Shown: positions 16,872 through 26,347, counted from the stretch's first letter. The stretch: 64,000 bases of DNA from Stenotrophomonas sp. ZAC14D1_NAIMI4_1 (GCF_003086775.1 NZ_CP026001.1:2258407-2322406), one strand, 5' to 3'. Notes: a model not told the origin generated them from the letters alone. Numbers and translations: made by a program.

Positions 16872-17755
16872 ACGGTCACCCCACGCTGCTTGAGGATGCG
16901 TTCGAGGAAGAATTCGACGCCACCACGCGGTTCGGTCGGCGCCTGCCAGCGGGCGGTACGGCGGGCGATCTCGGTGATCGCCAGCGCGGCCGGGCTGGAC
17001 GGGTAGGCCTTGACCACCGGCTGCTGGCGCTGCACCGACAGGCGCAGCCAGTCATCCTGCGGCACGCAGCCGAGGTAGTTCAGCGAGACATCGGCGAGGA
17101 ACTTCTCGCAGACGCGGGTCAGCTTCTCGTACAGCACGCGGCCTTCGTTGGGGTCGCGCACCATGTTGGCCACCACCTGGATGCGATCCACGCCACGTTC
17201 GCGCGACAGCACCTTGATGAGCGCGTAGGCGTCGGTGATCGAGGCCGGCTCATCGCAGACCACCACCACGGTGTCCTGCGCGGCCTGGCAGAAGGTCAGC
17301 ACGCCGTCGTTGATGCCGGCGGCGGTGTCCACCACCATGATGTCCAGCTCGCGTTCCAGCTCGGAGAACACGTTGACCAGGCCGACATGTTCGGCTGGGG
17401 CCAGTTCGGCCATGTGCCGGCGGCCCGACGCGGCCGGTACCACCAGCACGCCGTTGGGGCCCTCGATGATCACGTCTTCCAGGCTGCAGCGGCCGGCCAC
17501 CAGGTCGGCCAGGGTGAACTTGGGGTTCAGGCCGAGGATGACGTCGATGTTGGCCAGGCCGAGGTCGGCGTCCAGCAGCAGGGTGCGTTTGCCCATGCCG
17601 GCCAGCGCCACGGCCAGGTTGGCCGACACGTTGGTCTTGCCCACGCCGCCCTTGCCGCCGGTCACCGCGATGGTGCGGACAGGGCCGAGCGGCTCGCTGC
17701 GGGTAGCCGACAGCGGGAAGGTATTGGTCAGCTTGGCGTACTCACGCGACGGCAT
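16868..17755 (-). CDS. fleN: FleN (FlhG) MinD-like ATPase, flagellar number regulator
   Basis: A 295-residue MinD/ParA-family ATPase with deviant Walker A GGKGGVGKTNVSANLA, LLLDADLGLANID and MVVDTAAGI. In polar flagellates it counteracts FlhF and restrains FleQ to limit flagellum number. The first about 28 residues (MPSREYAKLTNTF...) form a possible N-terminal activator helix. It overlaps the end of flhF by 14 bp and fliA by 4 bp. Confidence 0.95.
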   Translation of the reverse strand: MPSREYAKLTNTFPLSATRSEPLGPVRTIAVTGGKGGVGKTNVSANLAVALAGMGKRTLLLDADLGLANIDVILGLNPKFTLADLVAGRCSLEDVIIEGPNGVLVVPAASGRRHMAELAPAEHVGLVNVFSELERELDIMVVDTAAGINDGVLTFCQAAQDTVVVVCDEPASITDAYALIKVLSRERGVDRIQVVANMVRDPNEGRVLYEKLTRVCEKFLADVSLNYLGCVPQDDWLRLSVQRQQPVVKAYPSSPAALAITEIARRTARWQAPTEPRGGVEFFLERILKQRGVTV

Positions 17756-19433
17756 GGTTCAACTCCGGGTTGCAGGGCATATCGGCCGCTCGGCGCAAAT
17801 CTTCAAGGCGAAGTACGAGATTGGCTGCACTGGCCCGGTGCAGGTCCTCCGGGACGTCCTGGCCATCGGTCACCCAGGTGATCGGCAGGGCATGGTCGAC
17901 GGCCACCGACAGGGCGTTGCCGAAGCGGCCGGTCTCGTCCAGCTTGCTCAGCACCAGGCCCTGCAGGTTGGCCGCGCCGAAGCGGCGGACGACCTCGTCC
18001 ATGTCGCCGAAGCTGGTATTGGCCGGCAGTACCAGCAGGGTGCGCACCTGGCGGGCGGCCCGCAGCCACTGCAGCTGGGCGGCAAGGGCGCGATCACGCG
18101 GGCCCAGGCCGGCGGTATCGATCAGCACCAGCTTGTAGTCCTGCAGGCGCTCCAGCAGCTGGTCCAGGTCGGTGCCGCTGTTGGCTTCGTGCACCGCGAT
18201 GCCGAGCTGGCGGCCGTAGCCGTACAGCTGCTCGCGGGCGCCGACGCGCAGGGTGTCGGTGGTCACCAGGGCCACGTCGCGCGGGGCGTGCTTCTCGGCG
18301 AAGCGCGAGGCCAGCTTGGCGATGGTGGTGGTCTTGCCGGCGCCGGTCGGGCCGACCAGGGCGATCACGCCGCCTTCTTCCAGCGGGTCGACCGGGGCGA
18401 TCGGCAGCTTGCGCGAGATCAGCCCCAGCATCAGGCCGCGGCCGCGGTGGGCCTCGGTCTCCAGCGGGATCTGTATGGCCACGTCGCGGGCGAGGCCGGC
18501 ATCGAAGCCGTACTCGTCCATCAGGTCCAGCGCGGTGGCGCGCACCGCACTGCCACGCAGGCGCTCGTCGGTGAAGCGGTTCATCTCACGCTCGATGACC
18601 TGGCGCATGCCGGCCACTTCCTGGCGAAGCTGGCGGATCTCGCCGTCATCGGCGGCCACCATGGTCAGGGCCGGGACCGGGGCCAGCTGCGGGGCCGGTG
18701 CCGGCGTCGGTGCGGCTTCGGCAAGCGGCGCTGCGTCGTTGGCAGGCGCGGCGGCGGCCGGGGCTTCCACGATGGCAGCGGTGGCCACGGCCGGGGCCAT
18801 CTCCACCGGCGCTTCCACCGGGTCAGCGGCGACCGCAGGGGCCGGCAGCGGCAGCGGCGGCGGCAGCAGGGCGGCGCTGTCATCTTCCAGCGGCGGATCG
18901 ATCAGGAAGCGGGCGCGGTTGATCGGCGCGGCGGCAACCGCTGCGGTACTGGCCGGCGGCGCGACGATGGCGTCGGCATACGGGGCGAAGATCTGTTCCG
19001 GCAGTGCCGATTCGTTGACGCTGGCGCGGGCCAAGGTGGAGGCGAAACCGGTGCTGCCACGGGTCGGCACGATCTCGTCGGCGCTGTCCAGGGTGCGGCC
19101 GGTGGCACCGACGGCGGCGCGGGCCAGGGCGGCGACCGCCGAGGTGGTGGCGGCCACCGGCTCGGCGGCCGGGGTCGCGCTGCGGCGGCGGGTCACGGCG
19201 GCGATCACGGCATCGGCGGCGCTGCGCGGCTTCGGCGGCGGCGGTGCGATCTCGCGGCGCGAGGCTTCCAGCGCACGCTGCACGGCACTCTCGTCGTAGT
19301 GGGCGGCGGCGACGATCTCGATGCCTTCCTCGATCCGGCGGTTGGACAGGATCACGGCGTCGGGGCCATGTTCCTTGCGCACCAGGTTCATGGCCGAGCG
19401 CATGTCGGCGGCGACGAATCGTTTGATTTTCAT
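17742..19433 (-). CDS. flhF: FlhF, SRP-type GTPase for polar flagellum placement
   Basis: A 563-residue protein beginning MKIKRFVAADMRSAMNLVRKEHG (B domain). A long Ala/Pro-rich linker (about 90-280) follows, then the N and G domains with G1 GPTGAGKTTTIAK, G3 DTAGLGPRD and SKLDETG. The ATG at 19433 is chosen over 19499 because the preceding 22 residues are not family-like. FlhF marks the pole for assembly of the first flagellar rings. It follows flhA after 145 bp without a recognisable sigma-54 or sigma-28 site. Confidence 0.95.
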   Translation of the reverse strand: MKIKRFVAADMRSAMNLVRKEHGPDAVILSNRRIEEGIEIVAAAHYDESAVQRALEASRREIAPPPPKPRSAADAVIAAVTRRRSATPAAEPVAATTSAVAALARAAVGATGRTLDSADEIVPTRGSTGFASTLARASVNESALPEQIFAPYADAIVAPPASTAAVAAAPINRARFLIDPPLEDDSAALLPPPLPLPAPAVAADPVEAPVEMAPAVATAAIVEAPAAAAPANDAAPLAEAAPTPAPAPQLAPVPALTMVAADDGEIRQLRQEVAGMRQVIEREMNRFTDERLRGSAVRATALDLMDEYGFDAGLARDVAIQIPLETEAHRGRGLMLGLISRKLPIAPVDPLEEGGVIALVGPTGAGKTTTIAKLASRFAEKHAPRDVALVTTDTLRVGAREQLYGYGRQLGIAVHEANSGTDLDQLLERLQDYKLVLIDTAGLGPRDRALAAQLQWLRAARQVRTLLVLPANTSFGDMDEVVRRFGAANLQGLVLSKLDETGRFGNALSVAVDHALPITWVTDGQDVPEDLHRASAANLVLRLEDLRRAADMPCNPELNHAVA

Positions 19434-19578
19434 GCTGTGGTCACGGGACGAAGTCGGCGGAGTGGCGGTCGAGGAACGCGGGTGGTCGGTGGTCTGCACG
19501 GTTCGGGTTCCCCTTGGAATCTGTCGTGTGGTGCGGTTTGAAAGTGGTGTCTGTTTTCTGGCGCTTGGAAGGCGGGCG

Positions 19579-21684
19579 TCAGCTGATCGTTCCGACCAGC
19601 TTCAGGCGCTTGTCTTCCGGCACCTCGCTGTAGGCCAGGACCGACAGCGACGGAACGCTGTGGCGGACCAGGCGGGCCAGCGCGGCGCGCACCGGGCCCG
19701 GTACCAGCACTACTGCCGGCTCGTTTCGCGCTTCCTGCTTGCTGACACATTCGGCCAGGCTCTGGTGCAGTCGCTCTGCGAGTCCGGGTTCCAGCGCGGC
19801 GCCGTTGCCCTGCGTGGACTCCTGCAAGACACGTTCCAATTGCGGGTTGAGGGTGAACACCGGCAGCTCCGCCGACATTCCGGCGATCTCCTGCACGATG
19901 AAGCGGCCCAGCGCGGTACGCACGGCTGCGGTCAGCGTGGCCGGGTCCTGGCTGATGGGGGCGTGCTCGACCAGTGCTTCGGCGATCTTGCGCAGCTGGC
20001 GGATCGGAATGCGCTCGACCAGCAGGTTCTGCAGCACGCGCACCACCGCCGACAGCGGAAGCGCCTTGGGCGTCAGATCTTCGACGAGCTTGGGCGCGCT
20101 CTTGCCGAGGTTGGCCAGCAGGTGCTGCACTTCCTCGTGGCCCAGCAGTTCCGGCGCGTGTTCGCGGATCAGGTGGGACAGGTGCGTGGCGACCACGGTG
20201 GCCGGGTCGACCACGGTGTAGCCCATGGTCTCGGCCTGGGCGCGCTGGTGCGGCTGGATCCAGGTGGCATCCAGGCCGAAGGCGGGGTCCTTGCCGGCGA
20301 TGCCTTCCAGCGGGCCCAGCGCACTGCCGGGGTCCAGCGCCAGTTCGCGGTCGGGGTGGATGTCGGCGGTGGCCACCGGCACGCCATGCACCAGCACGCG
20401 GTAGCCGTTGGCCGGCAGTTCCAGGTTGTCGCGGATATGCACGGAGGGGATCAGGAAGCCCACGTCCTGGGTCAGCTTGCGGCGCACGCCCTTGATGCGC
20501 GCCATCAGCTCGCCGCCCTGGTTGGCGTCCACCAGCGGGATCAGCCGGTAGCCCACTTCCAGGCCCAGCGGATCGACCGGGCGCAGCTCGTCCCAGCTCA
20601 GTTCGGCCGTGGGCGCGGGGCTGGGCTGGCGGCCCAGGGCGGCCAGCGCGGCGGCATCGCCGGACCCGGCGGCATCTTCGGCGGCCGGTGCCTGGCTCTT
20701 GCGGTACAGCTTCCAGGCGATGAAGCCGAGGATCGCGGCCAGCGTCAGGAAAGCGACGTTGGGCATGCCGGGGACCAGGCCGACCAGGCCGAGGATGCCG
20801 GCGGTGATCGCCAGTGCGCGGTACTGGCCGAACACCTGGCCGGTCATGGCCTGGGCCATGTCCTGCGAGCGCGAGGCGCGGGTGACCAGCATTGCCACGG
20901 CGCTGGAGATCAGCAGGGCCGGCAGCTGCGCCACCAGGCCGTCACCGATGGACAGCAGGGTGTAGGTGGCGGCGGCATCGCCGAACGGCATGCCATGCTG
21001 CAGCACGCCCACGGCCAGGCCGCCCAGCATGTTGATGAACAGGATCAGGATGCCGGCGATGGCGTCGCCGCGGATGAACTTGCTGGCACCGTCCATCGCA
21101 CCGTAGAAGTCGGCTTCCTCGCGGACCTCTTCACGACGGGCCTTGGCTTCTTCACGCGTCAGCAAACCGGCGTTCAGATCGGCGTCGATGGCCATCTGCT
21201 TGCCGGGCATGGCGTCAAGGATGAAGCGCGCAGTCACTTCCGAGACGCGCCCGGCGCCCTTGGTGATGACCACGAAGTTGATGATGGTCAGGATGGCGAA
21301 GACCACGATGCCCACGGCGTAGTTGCCGCCGATGACGAATTCACCGAAGGCGGCGATGACCTTGCCGGCCGCCTCGTGGCCGTTCTGGCCGTGCAGCAGG
21401 ATGACGCGGGTGGAGGCCACGTTCAGCGCCAGCCGCAGCATGGTGGTGACCAGCAGCACGATCGGGAAGATGGTGAAGTCCAGCGGGCGCTTCACGTAGA
21501 CCACCGCCAGCAGCACCATCAGCGAGATGGCGATGTTGAAGGTGAACAGTGCATCGAGCACGGGTGCGGCCAGCGGCACCACGACCATGGCCAGCAGGGC
21601 CAGCACGATCAGCGGCGCGCCAAGGCCCTGGCGGATCATCTCCAGGGCGCGGCGGGTGTTGAAGCTGGATGCCTGTGCGCTCAC
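19579..21684 (-). CDS. flhA: Flagellar export gate protein FlhA
   Basis: A 701-residue export-gate protein with about eight N-terminal TM segments and a large cytoplasmic C-terminal domain that receives chaperone-substrate complexes. The signature ADFYGAMDGASKFIRGDA is present. It starts with GTG (21684), and GTGA overlaps the flhB stop. The C-terminus ends in LAYSEVPEDKRLKLVGTI. Confidence 0.97.
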   Translation of the reverse strand: MSAQASSFNTRRALEMIRQGLGAPLIVLALLAMVVVPLAAPVLDALFTFNIAISLMVLLAVVYVKRPLDFTIFPIVLLVTTMLRLALNVASTRVILLHGQNGHEAAGKVIAAFGEFVIGGNYAVGIVVFAILTIINFVVITKGAGRVSEVTARFILDAMPGKQMAIDADLNAGLLTREEAKARREEVREEADFYGAMDGASKFIRGDAIAGILILFINMLGGLAVGVLQHGMPFGDAAATYTLLSIGDGLVAQLPALLISSAVAMLVTRASRSQDMAQAMTGQVFGQYRALAITAGILGLVGLVPGMPNVAFLTLAAILGFIAWKLYRKSQAPAAEDAAGSGDAAALAALGRQPSPAPTAELSWDELRPVDPLGLEVGYRLIPLVDANQGGELMARIKGVRRKLTQDVGFLIPSVHIRDNLELPANGYRVLVHGVPVATADIHPDRELALDPGSALGPLEGIAGKDPAFGLDATWIQPHQRAQAETMGYTVVDPATVVATHLSHLIREHAPELLGHEEVQHLLANLGKSAPKLVEDLTPKALPLSAVVRVLQNLLVERIPIRQLRKIAEALVEHAPISQDPATLTAAVRTALGRFIVQEIAGMSAELPVFTLNPQLERVLQESTQGNGAALEPGLAERLHQSLAECVSKQEARNEPAVVLVPGPVRAALARLVRHSVPSLSVLAYSEVPEDKRLKLVGTIS

Positions 21685-22811
21685 GGGCGGCCTCCCTTGC
21701 CGAATTCATCCACATCCACATGCGGGGCGGACGGCATCGGGCCGGTCCGCCAGCTGCGCAGCTGGTAGACGTAGGACAGCACCTGGGCGACGGCGGAATA
21801 CAGTCTCACGGGAATTTCCTTTCCGAGTTGCCCCTCCCGATACAAGGCGCGTGCCAAAGGCGGGGCAGAGACAATGGCGACCTTGTTGCCGTCGGCCACT
21901 TCACGGATGCGCAGGGCGGTTTCATCCACGCCCAGGGCGACCACGGTGGGGGCGCCCATGCTGCCGCCCTCGTATTTCAGGGCCACCGCGTAGTGGGTGG
22001 GGTTGACCACCACCACGTCGGCGGTAGGCACCGCTTCCATCATCCGGCGGTTGGCCAGCTGCTGCTGCATGTGGCGGATGCGGCCCTTCACCTCGGGGCT
22101 GCCTTCGCTTTCCTTCATTTCCCGGCGCAGCTCTTCACGGGTCATCTTCAGCTTGCGCATCCAGTTCCAGCGCTGGTACGGGGCATCGATGGCGGCCAGC
22201 ACCAGCATGGCCCCGGCCGCGGCCAGCAGCAGCTTCAGGGTGAAGCCCAGGCCGTGGCCGATGGCCGATTCCAGCGGCTGGTTCAGCAGGCCGCGCAGGC
22301 TGTCGAAGCTGGCGGCGAAGACCAGCATGGCCGAGGCGCCGACGAAACCCATGCGCAGCAGTGACTTGGTGAGTTCGGCCAGGGCTTCGGCACCCCACAT
22401 GCGCTTCAGCCCGGACAGCGGGTTGAGCCGGTTCGCGTCGGGGACAAGCGACTTGTTCGACCAGCGCAGGCCGCCCATCGCCACCGGCGCCAGGAAGCTG
22501 GCCAGCAGGCAGACCAGCAGCAGCGGCCAGCAGGCCATCATCAGGCGCAGGAACAGCATGCCGAAGTGCCCGAACAGCAGCTGCGGGTTCTGCCACAGGG
22601 CCGGTTCGGGGCTGAGCGCGGCACGCATCCAGGCACGGCCGCCGGCCCCCAGCGAGGCGGCGCTGGCCATGATGGCGATGATGCCGGCACCGAACACGGC
22701 CACGGTCGCCAGCTCCTTCGAGCGCGGGATGTTGCCCTGTTCGCGGGCTTCACGCAGGCGCTTTTCTGTTGGCTGTTCGGTTTTTTCGCCTGCGTCTTCG
22801 TTCTCGGACAT
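21681..22811 (-). CDS. flhB: Flagellar export switch protein FlhB
   Basis: A 376-residue protein beginning MSENEDAGEKTEQPTEKR, with four TM segments and the autocleavage site NPTH (in VVVNPTHYAVALKYEGG) that changes substrate specificity from rod/hook to filament type. The ATG at 22811 is chosen over 22820 because it gives the family N-terminus. A sigma-54-like promoter lies 34-49 bp upstream. First gene of the flhB-cheA operon. Confidence 0.97.
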   Translation of the reverse strand: MSENEDAGEKTEQPTEKRLREAREQGNIPRSKELATVAVFGAGIIAIMASAASLGAGGRAWMRAALSPEPALWQNPQLLFGHFGMLFLRLMMACWPLLLVCLLASFLAPVAMGGLRWSNKSLVPDANRLNPLSGLKRMWGAEALAELTKSLLRMGFVGASAMLVFAASFDSLRGLLNQPLESAIGHGLGFTLKLLLAAAGAMLVLAAIDAPYQRWNWMRKLKMTREELRREMKESEGSPEVKGRIRHMQQQLANRRMMEAVPTADVVVVNPTHYAVALKYEGGSMGAPTVVALGVDETALRIREVADGNKVAIVSAPPLARALYREGQLGKEIPVRLYSAVAQVLSYVYQLRSWRTGPMPSAPHVDVDEFGKGGRP

Positions 22812-22844
22812 CACGGGCACTGCGGCTGGGGTTGCCGGGGTGCG

Positions 22845-22860
22845 TGCAAGAAGTGTTCCG
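22845..22860 (-). promoter_or_regulatory. Sigma-54 promoter for flhB
   Basis: The minus strand reads CGGAACACTTCTTGCA: the -24 GG and -12 GC have the required 10-bp spacing and the -12 half is TTGCA, but the -24 half is weaker than at the other sites. Confidence 0.6.
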
Positions 22861-22892
22861 TGATGGCGCTACCGGAGGTGCAGCGGGTCCCT

Positions 22893-22963
22893 GTAGAGCC
22901 GAGCCCATGCTCGGCTGCCCTTCGCGTGTGGCCTGACCCAGCCGAGCGCAGGCTCGGCTCTAC
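22893..22963. repeat. REP inverted pair (AGCCGAGC family)
   Basis: GTAGAGCCGAGCCCATGCTCGGCT (22893-22916) and AGCCGAGCGCAGGCTCGGCTCTAC (22940-22963) face each other. The last copy contains the TAG stop of the MHYT-GGDEF-EAL gene. The pair separates that gene from the flhB promoter. Confidence 0.8.
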
Positions 22964-25095
22964 AAGGGCGCATTGCCGTTGGGCGGCGGGCTCTGCGCCA
23001 GCTCCACCCGTGGCCGCGGCAGATCGTGCAGCTGCATGAAGCGCGCCGCATCCACCGGCCGGCCCAGCAGGAAGCCCTGCAGGTAGTCGCAGCCCAGCCG
23101 CTCCAGGTAGGCACGCTGGGCCGCGGTTTCCACACCCTCGGCCACGATGTCCATGTCCAGTGCGTGGCCCAGCGCCACGATGGCCGACACGATCACCACG
23201 TCCTCGGCGCTGTGTTCCAGGTCGCGCACGAAGGCGTGGTCGATCTTGATCTCGGTGGCCGGCAGCCGCTTGAGGTACAGCAGGCTTGAATAACCGGTGC
23301 CGAAATCATCGATGGAGATGCCCACGCCCAGTGCCGACAGCGCCTGCAGCAGGCGCAGGCTGGTATCGGTATCGCGCATCACCGCGCTTTCGGTGATCTC
23401 CAGCACCAGCTGGCGCGGCGTGATGCGATGGCGCTCGAGTACTTCGGTCACGTCCTGCAGCAGGTGCGGCGAGCCGAACTGCACCGGCGACAGGTTGACC
23501 GACATCGACCAGCCGTCGTGGCCGGCGTCGTGCCAGCGGCGCAGCTGCGCGCAGGCCTGGTCCAGCGCCCAGCGGCCGATCTCGTTGATGGCGCCGCTGC
23601 GCTCGGCCAGGCGGATGAAGCGGTCCGGCGGGATGAGGCCGTGTTCGGGATGGCGCCAGCGGATCAACGCCTCGGCGCCGGCCACCCTCTGCGTGGCCAC
23701 CTGGATCTTCGGCTGGTAGTGCAGGAACAGCTGGTCGCTGCTGATCGCCCGGCGCAGGTCGGCCAGCAGGCGGAACTGCTGCTCGGCGCTGTCGTTCATC
23801 CAGTCGGCGAACATCACGAAGGCGTTGCGGCCCGATTCCTTGGCCTGGTACATCGCCGCATCGGCAAAGGCCATCAGCTGCCGCTCGCTGGCGGCATGGT
23901 CGGGGCAGATCGCCACGCCGATGCTGGCGGTCACCTGCAGCTCGCTGTCGGGCAGGAGCGGGGCGCTGCCCACCGCCTGCAGGATGCGCCGGGCCAGGGT
24001 GGGCAGGTCCTCGTCGTGCTCGATGCGGACCACCAGCACGAATTCATCGCCGCCCAGCCGGGCCAGCAGGTCGTTGGGCCGCAGCAGCTGGCGGGTGCGT
24101 TCGGCCACGGCCACCAGCAGCGCATCGCCGGCCTGGTGGCCATAGGCATCGTTGACCTGCTTGAAGCCATCGAGGTCCATGAACATCACCGCGAACCGGC
24201 TGCCGCCCTGTTCGGCCTCGGCCAGCGCCTGCACGATGCCCCGCTGCAGCAGCAGCCGGTTCGGCAGGCGGGTGAGCGGATCATGCAGTGCGGCCTGGGT
24301 CAGTTCCTGCTGGGCATCGGTCAGCGAGGTGCTCAGCATCGAATTGCGCAGGCGCAGCAGTTGTGCCTCCACCCGCTGGTCCATCCAGGACACCACCAGC
24401 ACCACGGCGAGGATGGCCACGGTGAGCACCACCACCAGCATCGCCAGCCAGGTGTTCTGCAGGCCATCGCCCACCGCCGCGCCGCAGACGCTGCCTTCGG
24501 GGAAGCGGGCGGCGGCCATGCCGGTGTAGTGCATGCCGACGATGGCCAGGCCGAGCAGGCCGGCGGCCGCCAGCCGGTCGACGCTGCGGGTGTGCTGCGC
24601 GCGCAGGCGGAAGGCCACGTACAGCGCCACCCACGAGGCAGCCACGGCGACCAGCAGCGACAGTGCCAGCCAGGCCGGGTCGTAGTCGATGCCCGGGTTC
24701 ATGCGCAGGGCGGCCATACCGACGTAATGCATGCCGGCGATGCCGATGCCCATCAGTATCGCGCCACCGGCCAGGCGCGGATGGGGCAGCGTGCGCAGCG
24801 ACACCAGCCACAGCGCGAACACCGAGGCGGCGATGGACATGCCCAGAGAAAGCAGGGTGATCGGCAGGTCGTAGCCCAGCGGAATGGGCAGGTCGAAGGC
24901 GAGCATGCCGATGAAATGCATGGACCAGATGCCCAGGCCCATGGCGAAACCACCCCCCAGCCGCCACCACCAGGTAGCGCCTTTGCCGGGCGCGGTGACC
25001 GTGCGGCCGGCCATGGCCAGCGCGGTGTATGACGCCATCACGGCGACCAGCAGCGACACCGCTACCAGCCACGGGTTGTACGTGCCTACCAGCAT
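22960..25095 (-). CDS. MHYT-GGDEF-EAL membrane c-di-GMP cyclase/phosphodiesterase
   Basis: A 711-residue protein. The N-terminal sensor has about seven TM segments with three MHYT-type motifs (SMHFIGM near 58-64, GMHYVGM near 121-127, GMHYTGM near 187-193), a proposed binding site for metal and diatomic gas. A GGDEF domain follows with intact GGDEF (348-352) and the inhibitory I-site RPND (339-342), then an EAL domain with intact GAEALIRW (EAL 475-477) and DDFGTGYSSL. All catalytic motifs are present, so both activities are possible. The ATG at 25095 has GGAG 9 nt upstream. It lies between flhB and fliR, suggesting local control of c-di-GMP for the PilZ proteins and FleQ; that link is inference. 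Confidence 0.92.
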   Translation of the reverse strand: MLVGTYNPWLVAVSLLVAVMASYTALAMAGRTVTAPGKGATWWWRLGGGFAMGLGIWSMHFIGMLAFDLPIPLGYDLPITLLSLGMSIAASVFALWLVSLRTLPHPRLAGGAILMGIGIAGMHYVGMAALRMNPGIDYDPAWLALSLLVAVAASWVALYVAFRLRAQHTRSVDRLAAAGLLGLAIVGMHYTGMAAARFPEGSVCGAAVGDGLQNTWLAMLVVVLTVAILAVVLVVSWMDQRVEAQLLRLRNSMLSTSLTDAQQELTQAALHDPLTRLPNRLLLQRGIVQALAEAEQGGSRFAVMFMDLDGFKQVNDAYGHQAGDALLVAVAERTRQLLRPNDLLARLGGDEFVLVVRIEHDEDLPTLARRILQAVGSAPLLPDSELQVTASIGVAICPDHAASERQLMAFADAAMYQAKESGRNAFVMFADWMNDSAEQQFRLLADLRRAISSDQLFLHYQPKIQVATQRVAGAEALIRWRHPEHGLIPPDRFIRLAERSGAINEIGRWALDQACAQLRRWHDAGHDGWSMSVNLSPVQFGSPHLLQDVTEVLERHRITPRQLVLEITESAVMRDTDTSLRLLQALSALGVGISIDDFGTGYSSLLYLKRLPATEIKIDHAFVRDLEHSAEDVVIVSAIVALGHALDMDIVAEGVETAAQRAYLERLGCDYLQGFLLGRPVDAARFMQLHDLPRPRVELAQSPPPNGNAPL

Positions 25096-25155
25096 TCGTC
25101 TTTCTCCCGGACCTTCCTGTCGACGGAAAAACTACGTTGGGGCATGGATGAGGCA

Positions 25156-25175
25156 GGCAGTCCGCACGGACTGCC
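25156..25175. other. Inverted repeat between fliR and the MHYT gene
   Basis: GGCAGTCCG-CA-CGGACTGCC is a near-perfect hairpin without a T-tract. It may end the fliL-fliR transcript or act as a stem upstream of the MHYT gene. Confidence 0.4.
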
Positions 25176-25259
25176 GGATGCGGCGCCCCCCGGTCGCCGC
25201 CTATTCACTCTACCGTGCTGCCCGGGGGGCAGGGCAAGCGGTAAAGCGTGATGATGGCG

Positions 25260-26051
25260 TCATTGTGTGACGGCGCCCGCCGCTTCGAAGGCTGCATCGA
25301 ACAGGCGCTGCACCGGCGGACCCATCTCACCCACCAGCAGGGCCAGCAGGAACAGGCCCAGCAGCAGCGACACCGGCAGGCCCAGCTGGATCGGATTCAT
25401 CGCGGGCGCGGCACGGGCCAGCACGCCAAACGCCAGGTTCACCGCCAGCATCGCCACCGTCAGCGGGATGGCCAGGGTGAGGGCACCGCGCAGCGCGGTC
25501 AGCAACAGGGTCGGGGCGATGGTGAAGAAGGCGTTCGGATCGGGCAGGGGCGCGCCGATGGGCAGCGCGCGATAGCTGTCCACTACCAGCGAAATCAGCG
25601 CAAGATGGCCATTGGCGGTGAAGAACAGCAAGCCGAACAGCAGGTAGAACCACTGGCCGATGACGCCCGAGGTGCCGCCGCGCAGGGGGTCGCTCATCTG
25701 TGCGAAGGCCAGGCCGGTGCCCTGTGCGACCAGTTCGCCGGCCAGCGCACCGGCCTCGAAGATCAATCGCAGCATGAAGCCGATGGACACGCCGATGGCC
25801 AGCTCGCGGGCGATGGTCAGCACCGTGGCGGCGTCGAAGCCGGTCCAGTCCGGTACCGGAGGCAGCAGCGGCGCCAGGGCGATGGACAGGGTGCCGGCCA
25901 GGATCACGCGCACGCGTCCCGGCACCGCGCGGGTGCCGATCATGGGCATGGCCATGGCCACGGCACCGATGCGCAGCATCGTCCACAGCACCGTGGCGAT
26001 CATGCCGAAGGCCTGCAGGCCGTCGGCAGCCATCTGGGTGGCGGCATCCAT
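25260..26051 (-). CDS. fliR: Flagellar export gate protein FliR
   Basis: A 263-residue hydrophobic export-gate subunit with about six TM segments (for example IGTRAVPGRVRVILAGTLSI; LAIGVSIGFMLRLIFEAG). It forms the FliPQR gate complex. It follows fliQ after 13 bp and is the last gene of the fliL-fliR operon. Confidence 0.95.
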   Translation of the reverse strand: MDAATQMAADGLQAFGMIATVLWTMLRIGAVAMAMPMIGTRAVPGRVRVILAGTLSIALAPLLPPVPDWTGFDAATVLTIARELAIGVSIGFMLRLIFEAGALAGELVAQGTGLAFAQMSDPLRGGTSGVIGQWFYLLFGLLFFTANGHLALISLVVDSYRALPIGAPLPDPNAFFTIAPTLLLTALRGALTLAIPLTVAMLAVNLAFGVLARAAPAMNPIQLGLPVSLLLGLFLLALLVGEMGPPVQRLFDAAFEAAGAVTQ

Positions 26052-26064
26052 CAGCGCGCAGGCC

Positions 26065-26334
26065 CTAGCCGATCAGGTGTGGAATGCGCTGGAACAGCAG
26101 CGTGGTGAATTCGACCAGGTGGCCGATCAGCAGGCTGCCCAGCGCGAACAGCACCGCCGTCAGCGCGGCGGCCTTGGCGACGAAGGCGATGGTCGGTTCG
26201 TTCAACTGGGTCGCGGCCTGGACCACGCCCACCACCACGCCCACCACCAGCACGGTGAGCAGCAGCGGGCCGGCCACCCACAACACGGTGATCAGGCCGC
26301 CACGCAGTTCGGTCAGGGCAAGTTCGGGAGACAT
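26065..26334 (-). CDS. fliQ: Flagellar export gate protein FliQ
   Basis: An 89-residue protein with two TM helices separated by a short polar loop (QAATQLNEPTIAFVAK), the standard FliQ hairpin. It is separated from fliP by 64 bp containing a REP palindrome, unlike the tightly packed genes around it. Confidence 0.96.
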   Translation of the reverse strand: MSPELALTELRGGLITVLWVAGPLLLTVLVVGVVVGVVQAATQLNEPTIAFVAKAAALTAVLFALGSLLIGHLVEFTTLLFQRIPHLIG

Positions 26335-26347
26335 CGTTGTTCCATCG

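Noticed and set aside
17235-19541. Very long plus-strand open frames opposite fleN and flhF (and similar ones opposite other genes)
   Set aside because: They are antisense shadows typical of high-GC DNA: low-complexity Ala/Arg/Gly translations, no family features, and real flagellar genes occupy the other strand.
21841-21857. Sigma-54-like sequence TTGGCACGCGCCTTGTA inside flhB
   Set aside because: The -12 half has GT instead of GC, and the bases encode the conserved FlhB segment PPLARALYREG, so the match is explained by coding constraint.
25156-25175. Strong terminator after fliR
   Set aside because: The hairpin is good but there is no T-tract and it is about 85 bp from the fliR stop, so it is listed only as an inverted repeat.
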